Notes under the pieces: generated by a model
Database searches by the model: none
What the model saw: the letters and a program-made list of their open reading frames with translations, nothing else
What the model was told of the DNA's origin: nothing
In this document: positions 11,274 to 22,571 of the stretch, one piece after another
How positions within the stretch are numbered: the stretch's first letter is position 1
Layout of the letters: every line of letters begins with the position of its first letter
Assembly (NCBI RefSeq): GCF_000226115.1
Contig: NC_016462.1
Span: 3,472,001-3,536,000 of the forward strand
Length of the DNA stretch: 64,000 nucleotides
Reading direction: 5' to 3'
From: Thermothielavioides terrestris NRRL 8126
Taxonomy: Eukaryota > Ascomycota > Sordariomycetes > Sordariales > Chaetomiaceae
Translations under genes and position numbers: made by a program

Positions 11274-12639
11274 AGGTGCTGACGGTTGCTTTTTGGTGCG
11301 TCTCGCTTGGCCAATGGGCTAGGGGGCTCGGCCTGCTCTGTTGGATATATTATCTCCTGGCTTGCGCGGTTTATCTCGGCTTCTTTTCTTTCCTTTGCCT
11401 GGTCAGGAAGAGCTCGGCGCACCCGGCATCCGGCTCGCTTTGTCTGTTTCTTTCTCTCGTTCCAGCTCCTCCTCCCTTATCCGCGTCACGATCTCCTTGC
11501 AAGCTGTTCGTCCCCTGCTTCGCTTTTCATGTTTTCATGACTACGAATTTCTCTTATTTCCTGCTATTCTATATGCTCTTGTTTCCTACTATTCTTTATG
11601 ATGGTTCATCGACACCGTCGGCCCCAGTCACTGTTGCCGCTCGTGCGGCATGCATGATTCAGTTGATGGGGATACGTTTTCGCAACAAGCGAAACTGCTC
11701 ATGCGCCACCAGGTGCAGACATGCACCACGTTGATGCTGGCTCGACTTTTCTTTCGTCGACTAAGCATCTATTTCGACCTTCCTTTTCAGGCAAGGGGAA
11801 TGCCCCGGTGGCTGGTGTGTGTTTCTTTCTCTTTGAGGTTTTTGGCTTCTTCTGTACGCCTTTTTATTACTTATGCCCTTTATCTGATTTGTGCCTCAGC
11901 GAGGCGTTGGACGGGCAAAAGTGTCGGTTTGGCTGGGCGTTCTTGGAAGACTTGGGGGCTTCAGAGAACTCACGACGTTATGAGGCTGGATATCATGACA
12001 TGATTGCATTGCATACACGGGCTGGCTGGATACTGCCTACCTAATATGTATAGCGGCAGGAGTTTTGTTTCGAATCGTCCGCTGCGATTCGAGCTTGGGC
12101 ACGGGATATTGGATTCCAAGTTGTATATAATTAGTTTTTTTACAACTACAAGGGAGTAGAAACAAGCTACAGTGGCCCCAGTCTACACTGAGCAGGATGC
12201 TCTCGAATTCGGATGCATCAGTGGTTCGCTGTGTTTACTTGAGACCCTCGGCCCTGGCGGTGACGGCCACGGCTTCATGGGGTTCAACAATGGGCCGCTG
12301 CACCAGCCCGGCCAGGTCTTTCCAGTTTGACTGAGCTGTGAAATCGTTGCTTGGTGACGTGGAAGCTGCGGCGGTAGAGAGGACAACGGAGGCTATTAAG
12401 CAAAGAAAGAAGCTGGGCACTGAGGCACTAAAGCTGTTCGAACGTTGAACAGGGGGATGAGGTAGGCTCATGATGGAAGCAGCTGGCGTACTCCGTGCAG
12501 AACAAGCTGGGGGCAGCCCAAGGCCCTGGAAGGGGACAAGCCGATGAGCAAACAGTCCAAGGCGATTGACTACCACGCGGACACATCCAGGGGCTCATCT
12601 CTCACTCCCCAGGTAAAAATGAGGGTTCGGCAAAAACCA
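11274..12639. other. 3' region of the transcription factor gene, no gene seen
   Basis: The first several hundred bases are T-rich and probably include the long 3' UTR of the upstream gene. Frames on either strand are short and unrecognised. A TTTTT run on the minus strand (12632-12636) is the pol III terminator of the adjacent tRNA gene. Confidence 0.5.
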
Positions 12640-12711
12640 AGGACGAGACGCGATTTGAACGCGTGACCTACCGGACTGCAGCCGGTTGCTCTACCCCTGA
12701 GCTACTCGTCC
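12640..12711 (-). tRNA. tRNA-Cys (GCA)
   Basis: The minus strand from 12711 folds into a perfect cloverleaf. The acceptor stem is GGACGAG/CTCGTCC and the D arm GCTC-AGGGGTA-GAGC. The anticodon arm is ACCGG-CTGCAGT-CCGGT with anticodon GCA, the variable loop AGGTC, and the T arm ACGCG-TTCAAAT-CGCGT. The discriminator base is U73, the known cysteine identity element. There is no intron. The A box (TAGCTCAGGGG) and B box (GTTCAAATC) are internal, and TTTTT follows the 3' end. Cytosolic tRNA reading UGC and UGU. Confidence 0.97.
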
Positions 12712-13786
12712 AGTGGGTAAAATTAGCGCCCCGAAAATTTCGTTTTCTGTGCAACCGGTCTGGCGCGCTGCACTAGACGCAAGCCACCCTTTAAGCAAGT
12801 GAATCACAGCCACGTAGGTAGCAAAGTCATTTGTTCTTGTCGCAGAAGGATTCGATGTGTTCACAACGGGATGTGATTGTGATGTGATACAACGCCATCT
12901 CCGCCCAGGCAGCCGCCGGGTTACAATCCGGTCTCTTTGTCTCCGCAGCTCCCCAGCCGATATTGTTATTGGCATGTTAAGATGTGGAGGGTTGCTAACA
13001 AATGTGTTCCCCAGATACACGGCTCACCTGGTGTGTTGTTGAAACTTCGTGGACGAAATCGCACCTTTTGTAGCAATGGGATTCGGCCTTGTCAGGACCG
13101 CAAATCACCTTTTTGGATTCAGAACATTTACTACTGCGACGGTAGGAATCGATGGAGTAGTCACGGGGCTCAATTGCCATGTACATTGCACTGCCGGTTT
13201 CCGGGGGGTTGCCGGTCTCACGCCGCCTTTGCATTGAGAGTGCAACAATCTAGTCTGTTATTCTCCGTATGGCCTGGGCGCATGTAATTCATGAGCACGC
13301 AGCCTATGAGCTTTGGGGGGTTTGTCAGGGAGCATGTTCCCAGACGTGGGGACGTGTTTCGCAAGATTTCGTTCTTGCGCCTGACAATTTGCGACCATGA
13401 AGTTCTCTGGACAGCTTCCTCTACTGAGCAGCTTGGCCGCAGTTGTCTCAGGGGCTGTCCATAATTTGTTCGGACGGGGTTGCTCAGGCGGTGTTTGAAG
13501 GTGGTGGAAAATGCTTCCAGAGGAGAAGGTGGTAGGAAGGAACATCAGGTCGCGGTTGGATGACATCAACGTATCAGATTAGTCGCGCTACGGTATCGTC
13601 TGTCTCTCTGCTACTCCCGGATGTGATCGTTCGTGTCGAAAACCCGAAAGCCCGAAAATCGCTGACAGAGAGAGGTCAAGGAAAAACATGCACCCAAAAA
13701 CATGGTTTCCCCTGTGTCTCTGGGGGACACATATCCTAGCCCACCCCGCTGTATGAGGAACAGGGTGTCTAAGCCCGGTTCTTACC
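12712..13786. other. Intergenic, no gene recognised
   Basis: Between the tRNA-Cys gene and the 3' end of the kinase gene. Only short overlapping frames without homology or splice support are present. No RNA structure or repeat stands out. Confidence 0.5.
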
Positions 13787-15689
13787 TCAGCGTCTTCTCC
13801 TCCGCGGTGCCGCTTCCTCCGGCTCCGGCTCCAGCTCCGGCCTGTTCATATCATCTAACGTCGGAGCCACGGCGGTCCAGGTGTCCGGCACGGCTGTCCC
13901 GCTGCCGCTGTCCTGGCTGTCGGGCGGTGCATAGGGGGGTTCGTAAGGCCTGACCCATGCCTGTTTCCAAAAGTCAGAGTCAGATGCAAGTAAATATGGA
14001 ATCGGAATGCCTAATTTACCTCGTGATCCCTCGGAGCGCCCGCCGGGCCCTGCGACGGCGGCACGTACCACCTGCTCGGTCCCGCCTGGGCGCCATAGTA
14101 GCTCTCCCTCACCCCGCTCGCGTACGGCTCGTAATAGGGAAGCTCCGGAGGCCTGGCCATCTCGAAACTGCCGGATTCGGATGTCAAGCTGGGCGGGTCC
14201 TGCAGGTTCATGGCGCGCGAGAAGCGGGTGCCCAGATCCTCGGCCAGCTCGTCTCCGCTGGAGCCGGCGTAGCTGCCCACGCCGCCGGCGTAGTCCTCGG
14301 ACTGGTTGTTGAGGATGGCGAGCTGCTTTGTCGCCGACGGACGCCTGCGCGGATCCATGCTGGCCATCTTGCGGATGTTGGCGTACTGCTCCATCTGGGA
14401 GATGTTGACGAGCCAGGCGTGCAGGTCGGGGACGCTCAGCTGGGAGCACGTGCGCCGGAACTCGACCGTGCGCGTCCACACGATGGTGGCGAACAGGGAC
14501 CAGATGTCGACCTTGGCGGACTGCCGCTGGCGATGGAGGACCTCGGGAGCCATGAAGGGTTCGGTGCCCGCCGCCGTCCTCGCGAGGTTCGGGTCGTTGG
14601 AGAGGCCGAAGTCGCCGAGGCAGAAGCGGTAGTTGCCGGCCTCGTCGTACTCCCACAGGATGTTTTCCGGCTTGACGTCGCGGTGGATGATGCGGTGCGA
14701 GGCGATGCACTCCAGGGCGAGCAGCATCTGGCGCAGGACTACGTCAGAGAGAGCGTATTCGTCCGGCACGCCGACCTTTTCCACCAGCGTCTTCAGGTTT
14801 CCTTCCATCAGGGGCATGAAGATCTCGCCCCAGTTGTCGCCCCTCCCGCCACCTGCGCAGTCGAGAATCTTCAGGATGTGTTCCTGCTCGGGCACGTCAG
14901 CAGGACATACAGCAAGGGAAGCCCGAAGCATGAGGTGGACGGCAGCAGGCTCACGTGTCTGATCGAGTCGTCTCTGTTGATGCGGAAGAGGTTGGCGATT
15001 TCGCGGGTGGCGAACTCGAGGTTCCTGCCCGACAGCTTGTGGAATCTCTTGACGGCCATGACCTGGCCGTTGGTCGCATCTAAGGCCCACCACACGGAGC
15101 CGTACGAGCCGGCGCCGACCTCGCCGCCCAAGATGTACTTCTTCGTCCTCGCATTTCTCGGCCCCATGGTGTAGGGCTCGTCCTTGGGGAGTTGGTACAG
15201 GCCGTCGGACTGCCACAGGATCTCGAACTGGTACCACTGGGCCTGGCCGAAGGCGATGCGCGGGTTGATGCCGCGGGCGACCAGGACCGACTTGGCGCTG
15301 GAGCGGAACTTAACCGTGTAGCAGTGGTCGCGCGGGAGCGGCTCGACAGTGCCATCCTCGGAGTGGTCCCACAGCAGGACGGCGCCGGTCTCGGGGACGA
15401 CCTGGAACGAGGCGTGGATGTCGTCGATGTGCGGCGAGCCTTTGCTGCTCGATCGCGTGTTGGGCAGGTAGAGGTCGGCATCGCCCTGGCCCAGCGTGAA
15501 GGTGTTCCTGTTGGGATCCGAGAGGTCGACATACAGACAGATGGTATCGTCAATGCGCACGCGCAGGTGCTCGTTCCGGGGGTGGTCCACCGCTTTCCGG
15601 GCCGCGGGGTTCAGGGGTGCCAGGGCAAAGGTGGGCGGCGCGGACACGGGATGCTCTTCCGGGGCGTTGTCATAGTGGCCGTCGTCCAT
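13787..15689 (-). CDS. FHA-like domain serine/threonine protein kinase
   Basis: Three exons (15689-14955, 14883-14020, 13960-13787) with introns of 71 and 59 bases, both in phase 0, give 590 residues. Residues about 40-160 read as a divergent FHA fold (LRVRIDDTICLYVDL, then HIDDIHASFQVV), without the usual Gly-Arg of a phosphothreonine-binding site. The kinase domain is complete: glycine loop GEVGAGSYGSVW (about 189-200), AVK lysine 214, HRDVKPEN with catalytic Asp 314, DFG with Asp 336, and MAPEV. The FHA-plus-kinase order recalls Rad53/Chk2/Mek1, but residues around the FHA are weak, so orthology is uncertain. The C-terminal exon is short and ends in Glu/Pro/Arg-rich sequence. The ATG at 15689 has a good context (GACCATGG); the frame is open further upstream, but that part is low-complexity. 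Confidence 0.85.
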
Positions 15690-17071
15690 GGTCGACCGGT
15701 ACGGGGGTTGGCAGGCGGCGCGATGGGGGGGACGGGGACGAGGGGGGCGACGGGGTCGATGGGGGCGAGGAGCGCATTGGCGACGGATCGCAAGTGCGGG
15801 GTTCGGTGCATGCAAGCAACCTGTCGCGAGGGTTGCGTTGCCATGAACTTCTGAACTCCCCTTTGCTGGGCTTTGCTTGCCTACCGGGGACAGCTGGGGA
15901 GCCAGGGAGCCGGGGAGCCGGGTTCGCAGAGCGCAGGCGTGCAGACGGCGCCGGGGATGTACGGTCGCAGTCGAGTCGCAGTCGTGGACCCGTCGAGCTG
16001 CTGGCGCCGTGGGAGCCTGGCTCTCACAGCCTGCTGCTGCCGTGGGGGGCACCTGCAGGTATGCGGACGCGGGGGTAACCGGGTAGTACCTAAGCCGCAG
16101 CCGTTCCAACAATCAAGCTCGTCGGCGGCTCGCCATGTGACCGGACCGCTGCTTCATTGGCTCCTCCGGCAGGCCATCGGCACGACCAACGGTTGGGCAA
16201 GCCCGGATGTAGTCCCAGGTAGTTCCCATAGTTGTTCCATGATCCGTTTGCCAAGGGCGAATTCGGGCCTGGAACGAAGGGAATGCGCTAGGCTCGGCCG
16301 CTGAGAATCCGAGTGGCTTGGTTTCCTCAGCGTGCAAATAAGTTTGCTTTGTTCTCAGAATTTCAGGATCGCCTCTGATGGTGAACCAGTCCGAGTCCAA
16401 GTGCCCGACCGCATGCTGGCAGCACAAATGCAGATTACCGAGTCGCCCGAGTCGGTGATTTGAATCGGTGGCCCGAGGCCCGAAGTCTGAAGTTCCGACT
16501 CTGAATTGGGGGGGAAAGGGCGTCCTTCTGATAATTCGCGCTTAATTGTTAACGTGAACGAGCAGAGGCATGCAGTGGCTTCAATTATCTACAGAGTAGG
16601 TATTCTGTATCGTTCCATTAGGGTTATGGAAACACAGTACGTTCTGCACATCCGCCACTCCCGCACGCAATTGGGTCGCGTCAACAGGTTCGGCCCCTCA
16701 TCGACCGGGAGGGAAATAAGGTTAAGGCGGTGATCATATTAGCCCCATATGCGATCGAGTGGACTTGGGGACTTGACAGTTTCAGCTCCACCAATCACCT
16801 CATGATCACACTCAGTGCATCGACACTGTCACCTGCAAAACGGGAGGCTCTTCGGGTTACCAGGTTGTGAGCCGGGTTAAGTCCTGGCGTTCATTGATTG
16901 GCGCGCGTCGAACAGTCGGCATCTGCTTTTCCAACAACGCATCAGCGGAACCTCGTCTCCGAGACGATCTCGAGGTATAAACCCACGAACATGATGCTCA
17001 CGGTCTTCAACCTTTGGGACTGGCTCGCGCCGGCCTTTCCTGTGCCGTCTTTTGTCTTAGATTTTCCCGCC
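15690..17071. other. Divergent intergenic region between kinase and alpha-galactosidase genes
   Basis: This contains both promoters. Frames here are short or low-complexity. A TATA box for the plus-strand gene lies at 16976. No other gene is seen. Confidence 0.5.
16976..16981 (+). promoter_or_regulatory. TATA box of the alpha-galactosidase gene
   Basis: The sequence gaggTATAAAccc lies 91 bases before the chosen ATG, a normal distance for a highly expressed, regulated secreted-enzyme gene in fungi. Inferred from sequence only. Confidence 0.5.
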
Positions 17072-18590
17072 ATGAAGTCTGCACTGAGCACTCTTTTTCT
17101 GGGCCTAGCCCAGTTGCCTATCGGCGAGTCTCTCGACAATGGCCTCGGCCGGACGCCTCTCATGGGGTGGAGCAGCTGGGTAAGCGCGAGCTGGACACCC
17201 AGGGACGACAAGAGATACATATATGTATTGACTGTGCCAGAACGTTGCGCAATGCAACGCTGCGTCGGCGAAATACGCGCTCGACACCGCCAACAAATTC
17301 GTTTCCCTTGGGCTCAAGGACCTCGGGTACCAATGTATGTTGCCCTCTCTCGCCCTTGTCCCACACACGGCGCTGAATCGTGGAATCATGATCGCCATCA
17401 GACATCAACATCGACGACTGCTGGTCCACCAAGTCCCGCAATGCAAGCGGCAAGCTCGTGCCCGATCCCAGCAAGTGGCCCGACGGCATCAAACCCGTGG
17501 CCGACAAGATCCACTCCATGGGCCTGAAGTTCGGCCTCTACGGCGATGCCGGCCAGATGACATGTGCTGGCTACCCCGGCAGCGAGAGTCACGAGGCGTC
17601 AGACGTCGCCCAGCTAGTCGAGTGGGGAGTTGATTTCTGGTACGGACAGTGCACAATGCCACGATATCTCCCTTGTCCTGTGCTAGGAGAAGACGTCGAT
17701 CTCTAATTATTTCGCTAGGAAATTTGATAACTGCTACACACCGTGTCTGGACAACCCGCGCCCGCAGACATGCAGCCGCCCCGCGGGAAGCACGAAGACT
17801 TGGTACACCCCGATGAGAGACGCCATCGTGGGTGCCCAGAAATTACGCAATATTTACTTCAATCTGTGCAACTGGGGCCGCGACAACGTCTGGACTTGGG
17901 GTGCCCAGTACGGAAATTCCTGGAGGTACGCCCGGTGCGACATGAGACGCCCGCCCCTTTCTTCCGCCCCGTGCTTCCCGCAACCCCCCTTACGCACCCA
18001 AGTTGAACTCATGCTCACAATGCGCTAGAATTTCGGAGGATAACTGGGGCGATTTCGCCTCAGTCGCTCGGATCGCATCCATTGCAGCAGGTATTTATCA
18101 ATACAGCGCCCCCGGCGGCTTCAACGACCTCGACATGCTCTACATCGGGTCCCCGAAGCTGACCACGAACGAGGAGAGACTGCACTTCGGTCTGTGGGCC
18201 ATCACCAAGTCTCCCCTCGTACTGGGCCTCGACCTTGACAACATCTCCGACACGAGGCTCGCCATCATCCGCAACAAGGGCATCATCGACATCAACCAGG
18301 ACCCCCTGGGCAAGGCCGCCACCACCTTCCGCCCGCCCGGCGCCCCCGCGCCCGTCAGCGGCCAGGTCTACCCCTACTGGGCCGGCCCGCTCAGCGACGG
18401 CGTCGTCATCGGCCTCTGCGCCGGCACCGCCGCCGGCACGTACACCGTCAACTTCACGGACGTGCCGGGCCTGGGCGCCGGGACGTACACCTGGAAGGAG
18501 ATGTACACGGGCCAGACGGGCAATGGCACCAGCGTGTCTTTCAACATTGATCTACATGACATGCGCGTCATCAAGGTCACCAAGGCGTGA
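17072..18590 (+). CDS. Secreted alpha-galactosidase, GH27
   Basis: Five exons (17072-17179, 17241-17334, 17402-17639, 17719-17925, 18029-18590), all with GT...AG introns of 61-103 bases, give 402 residues. Residues 1-20 are a likely signal peptide (MKSALSTLFLGLAQLPIGES). GH27 motifs run in order: GRTPLMGWSSW, LKDLGYQYINIDDCW, GLKFGLYGDAG, WKFDNC with nucleophile Asp 150, RISEDNW with acid/base Asp 220, and GGFNDLDML. A C-terminal beta domain ends with VKVTK. It hydrolyses terminal alpha-1,6-galactosyl residues of melibiose, raffinose or galactomannan outside the cell. Oddities are Ser for the usual Asn in WNSW and Phe for Tyr in KYDNC. Both catalytic Asp residues are kept, so activity is likely. 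An in-frame ATG at 16990 would add a non-signal-like leader. Confidence 0.95.
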
Positions 18591-19392
18591 GGGGGACGGG
18601 CCATTCTGTATGCTGGAGAAGATGCAGTCTAGCCTCGAACTCGGAGGGAACCATCTTTGACAGTCGCCGGACTCGGGTATTACTTGCCACTACACTTCAG
18701 GGCATTGCGCTGCGTGATATTTCTGGGTAAATCAATTCGCCCAATTCTCAGGGGTCACAGTACCTAGTTCAACTCGAACGGCGGCATAATGTCATGGCGG
18801 ACGCCATCTTTGCCGGCCTTGTCACGGTTTAATCTTCCTACATCAATTAGGAAGGCAGTTTCAACTCAGTCAGGCACCTGAGTAAGCAGCACTGACGCTC
18901 TTGTTATAAGACAAGTTTTTGGTTTCTACACTTTCGCGGTGCGGTCTGCTTGACTGGGGGAAGAACGGTGGTGTGTGTTGAGGAGAGTGTGGTGGCGGGC
19001 GAGGAAGTTGTTTGATGAAGGAGGGAAGGAAAAGAAATTATCTAGGGTTATCAAGAATAGGTACCGAAGGAGGAAAGGAAATTGTCGAGGAAGGAAGGAG
19101 TCATTTTTGATGAAGGAGGTCAAGATCACACAGCATATCATCAGGAATCGAGAACCCGGGACTGAGCAGGAAAGATAAGTTGGCAAGTCCAGGAAAACAT
19201 TTTTGAAACAAGGAAGTCGGCAGGAAGTTGGGAGGTTTAGAAAAAGTGACCTGGTCTTGAAGGATAGATGCGCATGGTAGAAAGATTCAGATATAGCGAG
19301 TAGAAGGTATTTCCTCTATCAAAACTTCCAAGGCACCGCGTCCAGGACGCCGGCCCGTATTTTTTGTAGCGACTTCTCATACTTGTTCACAT
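18591..19392. other. Convergent 3' intergenic region with purine-rich segment
   Basis: No gene. Bases about 18955-19260 of the plus strand are strongly purine-rich (repeated gaaggagggaa and gatgaaggagg words), giving marked strand asymmetry. The rest is unremarkable 3' flank of the two converging genes. Confidence 0.6.
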
Positions 19393-20784
19393 CTATGCTT
19401 GCTGTGCCTCTGATTCTTCCTGCTTCTCGTGTTTGTACAGCTTAACGTTGAGGAACATGATGAACAAGCCGAAATCATAGACCAGGCGCAGCGCCCCTGC
19501 TACGACAAAGGCAATCCAGAACCTGTCGCCCCCCGCCAACAAGCCCGTCATGGTTGGCCCTGCGGCCGACGCCAGCGTGCGTAGCATGGAGATGATGCCC
19601 AACACTGCCGTGCGCTCAGCGGGCCGGACCACGGCCGCAATGAGCGCGGCACGCGGGCCCTGGTCCATGTTGTTGAGTCCGAGGCGCACGAGCAGCAGCG
19701 CAACCATCAGCGGCACGCTCGGCGCCAGAGGGAACAGCAGCACTGCCATACTGCTTGGAACATGGGTGAAAACCATCGTCCGGACCAGCCCGATGGACCG
19801 TGCTAGCGGTCCGGCAAAGATGTTCGAGAGCGACGCGAGTAGGTAGCTGGCCGAGATGATGTCGCCGAGCGCCGACTTGGACAGGCGGAACTTGGTGTCC
19901 ATAAAATATGTGGTCAGCGAAAACGAAGTCATTCCGTCCGAATAGGAGTCCAGCATCAGCAAAAACACCAATGGTCCCACGACAGTGAGCGTCTCCGGCG
20001 AGATCCGGGCCGCCCAGCTCCTCCGGGACTTCGGTTCTTCTTTCCCATCCCCATTCTCGGCGTCGCCCCTGAGCAACGGCTCCGTCTCTGGGCCTTGCCC
20101 CCTCTCCCCTTCCCCGCTCCATCTTAGCTCGCACCGCGCCGACAGCATAGCCGCGCATGCCATGTTGACGACCCCGGCCACCACGTACAACCCAAAGACC
20201 CCGTGGTAGGCACTCAGCAGCGTCCATCCGTCCCTGGCCCTCAGCGCCTCCACGATCCGCCCGCTGGCCTCGGTCCCGATGGCCGTCGCCAGGCTGGCCA
20301 GCGTGACGTACCACACCAGCACGTCGGCCCTCGTGTCCGGGCCGGTCAGCTCGGCGAGCATGGACTCCTCGATGGCGCGGAAGGGCCCGAAGTCGCCGCC
20401 GGTGGCGCTGATGACGCCGACGACGGCGGCGGCCAGCAGGACCCAGAAGTTCTCGCACAGCGCGAACACGGCGCCGCTGACGACCATCAGGGCGGAGCCG
20501 AACAGCAGGGTGCGGCGGCGGCCGGCCCGGTCGGCGATGAGCGACAGGGCGAGCGAGAGCGCGACGTCGCCGAGCAGCGTCAGCGTCATAAAGGCTCCGA
20601 TGCGGGCGTCGGGGAAGCCCAGGGCGGCGAAGAAGAGGGCCAGCACGAGCGAGCTTGCGCCGTAGGCGAACATACGGCAGCTGCGGGTCAGGATGATCAG
20701 CGCGGCGTCGCGGCCGGCCGCCGAGACGGACAGCAGGCCGGAGCCCTGGAGGAGGCGGCGCCCGAGAGAGGTGGGTGGGAGCAT
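19393..20784 (-). CDS. Major facilitator superfamily transporter
   Basis: Single exon, 463 residues. The protein shows about twelve hydrophobic segments in two halves. The MFS cytoplasmic loop signature falls between segments 2 and 3 (LIADRAGRRRTLLFGS). A charged central loop, about residues 220-265, is Arg/Glu-rich. A second-half counterpart follows (GPLARSIGLVRTMV). The start MLPPTSLGRR precedes a soluble N-terminus. The sequence resembles fungal MFS proteins of unassigned substrate (RSCRMFAYGASSLVLALF). The substrate cannot be inferred. It lies in the plasma or an internal membrane. No intron is needed, and the frame is intact with a GC-rich third position typical of expressed genes here. 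Confidence 0.9.
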   Translation of the reverse strand: MLPPTSLGRRLLQGSGLLSVSAAGRDAALIILTRSCRMFAYGASSLVLALFFAALGFPDARIGAFMTLTLLGDVALSLALSLIADRAGRRRTLLFGSALMVVSGAVFALCENFWVLLAAAVVGVISATGGDFGPFRAIEESMLAELTGPDTRADVLVWYVTLASLATAIGTEASGRIVEALRARDGWTLLSAYHGVFGLYVVAGVVNMACAAMLSARCELRWSGEGERGQGPETEPLLRGDAENGDGKEEPKSRRSWAARISPETLTVVGPLVFLLMLDSYSDGMTSFSLTTYFMDTKFRLSKSALGDIISASYLLASLSNIFAGPLARSIGLVRTMVFTHVPSSMAVLLFPLAPSVPLMVALLLVRLGLNNMDQGPRAALIAAVVRPAERTAVLGIISMLRTLASAAGPTMTGLLAGGDRFWIAFVVAGALRLVYDFGLFIMFLNVKLYKHEKQEESEAQQA

Positions 20785-22571
20785 GGTGCGGTGGGTGGCC
20801 AGGATAGTAGGTTATACAGGAAGGTAGTCACCCCGTGATTACGGGGGATTGGGGGGGGTGGTTTCTAAGCAAGGACGGCTAAGGTGATGAGCGGCCGATG
20901 GACTTGGCCGGTGTAACTCTTTCCGTATTTCTTTCCCTCGTATGCCAACCCAGAACGAACGTCCGCCTGAAGGGCACACTGGCTACCCAACATATATACC
21001 CGTCACCCCCTCCGTGGTAGACCACGAGAGGGGAGAGGGGCCTTCAACGCTTCCCCCGCTCCAACTCGGGCCTGGCAGGTGAGCTCCAGCGTACGCTCGG
21101 CTCGTACCAGCGCATCGTTGCATCGTGATGGTTGACTCCGCAAGAAGAATGACGACAACCCCCTTCCACGGTTTCCAAAATGGAAACCGGCCTCCGTTGA
21201 GGAGACACACAGGAGAGGTGGATCATCAGATTCACCTCGCCGGTGCGGACTGGAAGGTCTGCGGCGGGCGTAGCACCGTGTGTTCGTTTTTGCTTCCATT
21301 GCACCATCGTGGCTCGTTTGAGACGTCGTGTCCGATTGTTGTTACATGATTGGACCCGTCTTGCCCGTTCAGTTATCAGGTAGGGATATATAATACCGCG
21401 GCGCGCTCGCTCTAGAGTAGTATCGCCTAGCACGGTGAACATTGCTGTGCCTCTTGCGCCTCCGGGCCCCTGCCACCGACGTTGGAACAGGCAAGGTAGA
21501 CAATGTCTGGAATCCAGAATAGATCTGTACATACGGGACTCCCGTCCTCGACGGGCTCTTACACGGTAGGCAAGAACTGGCGTCAAAGCAACACACTCTA
21601 GAGTACCAACTTATGGAAGACGTAGGTATGTATATATGGCCCAACTGGGCATCTTCTGTCTCAGACAGACTGTGGTCCTGTCACTAACCAGCAGTCTCTA
21701 CCCGTGCCGCGCCCCCACGTTTAACCTCCGAGGCCCACTCAGCAAGTGGGTGCTCAACCCCCAAACGCCCACTCTTTGATGAGATCCGGATCAAAGCGCT
21801 TCAATTGCCACAACCGAGCGGAGCTTTCTGAATCCTTCGAGACCGAGTGGTCCACATGAGCGCTTACCTAGTATACCTATATACGGGTAAACCCTGAAGC
21901 CGAAGTTGCTGCTGTTGCCCGAGAATTTACGGTATCCAGGGACTGTCTTGCACTTCTTCTTCTACCAGTCCTTTGCCCAGCACTTTGGCTTTGACGACAG
22001 CGTAGGCGGCCCTGGAAAGCATTCTTGCGCAACAATGGTGGCCTTGGCTCTAGGATCCGTCTAGATGTAGTTAAATGCTTCCAGTAGACACCTCTACTTC
22101 GAACGGTTTAGAAAGCTCCAGGTTTTGGCTGCAATGTAGTTATTTCGTTCAAGCCTTCAACTTGTTGCCGAAAATCGGGTGTTTGGCTACAGTGGACGTT
22201 TTGGCCCCTCAGCACCCCACTCTTTGCCGCGGGTCGCGGAGGCTCCGAGGGGCTGGAGTGGGGGTGTGGCACGGGTAACTATCCGTAACGTTACACTATT
22301 CCTTACGGATACATACCAGGTAACTTTCCCGCTTCGGCATCAAAGTCCAAGCCGAGGCGGAGTGGCGACCGGGCAGACCCGCAGGAACCCGAGCGGCGTC
22401 ATGCATCCGAACTCGGTTCTTCCCGTCAGTCCCGGAGCCTCGATCCTTTTGCCGCGCACCGCAACACAACCACAACCAAGCCCAAAGCCAAACCCCAAAC
22501 CAGACTTGCACCAGCTCAACAACTTGAGGTTGCAACCAATCATCATCACAAAAAGGAAAACACCAAAAATA
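20785..22571. other. Intergenic region, no gene recognised
   Basis: This is the shared upstream region of the divergent MFS transporter and SDH assembly genes. Overlapping frames of 60-180 codons at 21000-21650 show no domain and no consistent splicing. The last 250 bases are C/A-rich and look like the 5' leader of the downstream gene. Confidence 0.5.

Noticed and set aside
13957..15174. 405-codon plus frame opposite the kinase
   Set aside because: Antisense shadow of the kinase exons; no domain of its own.
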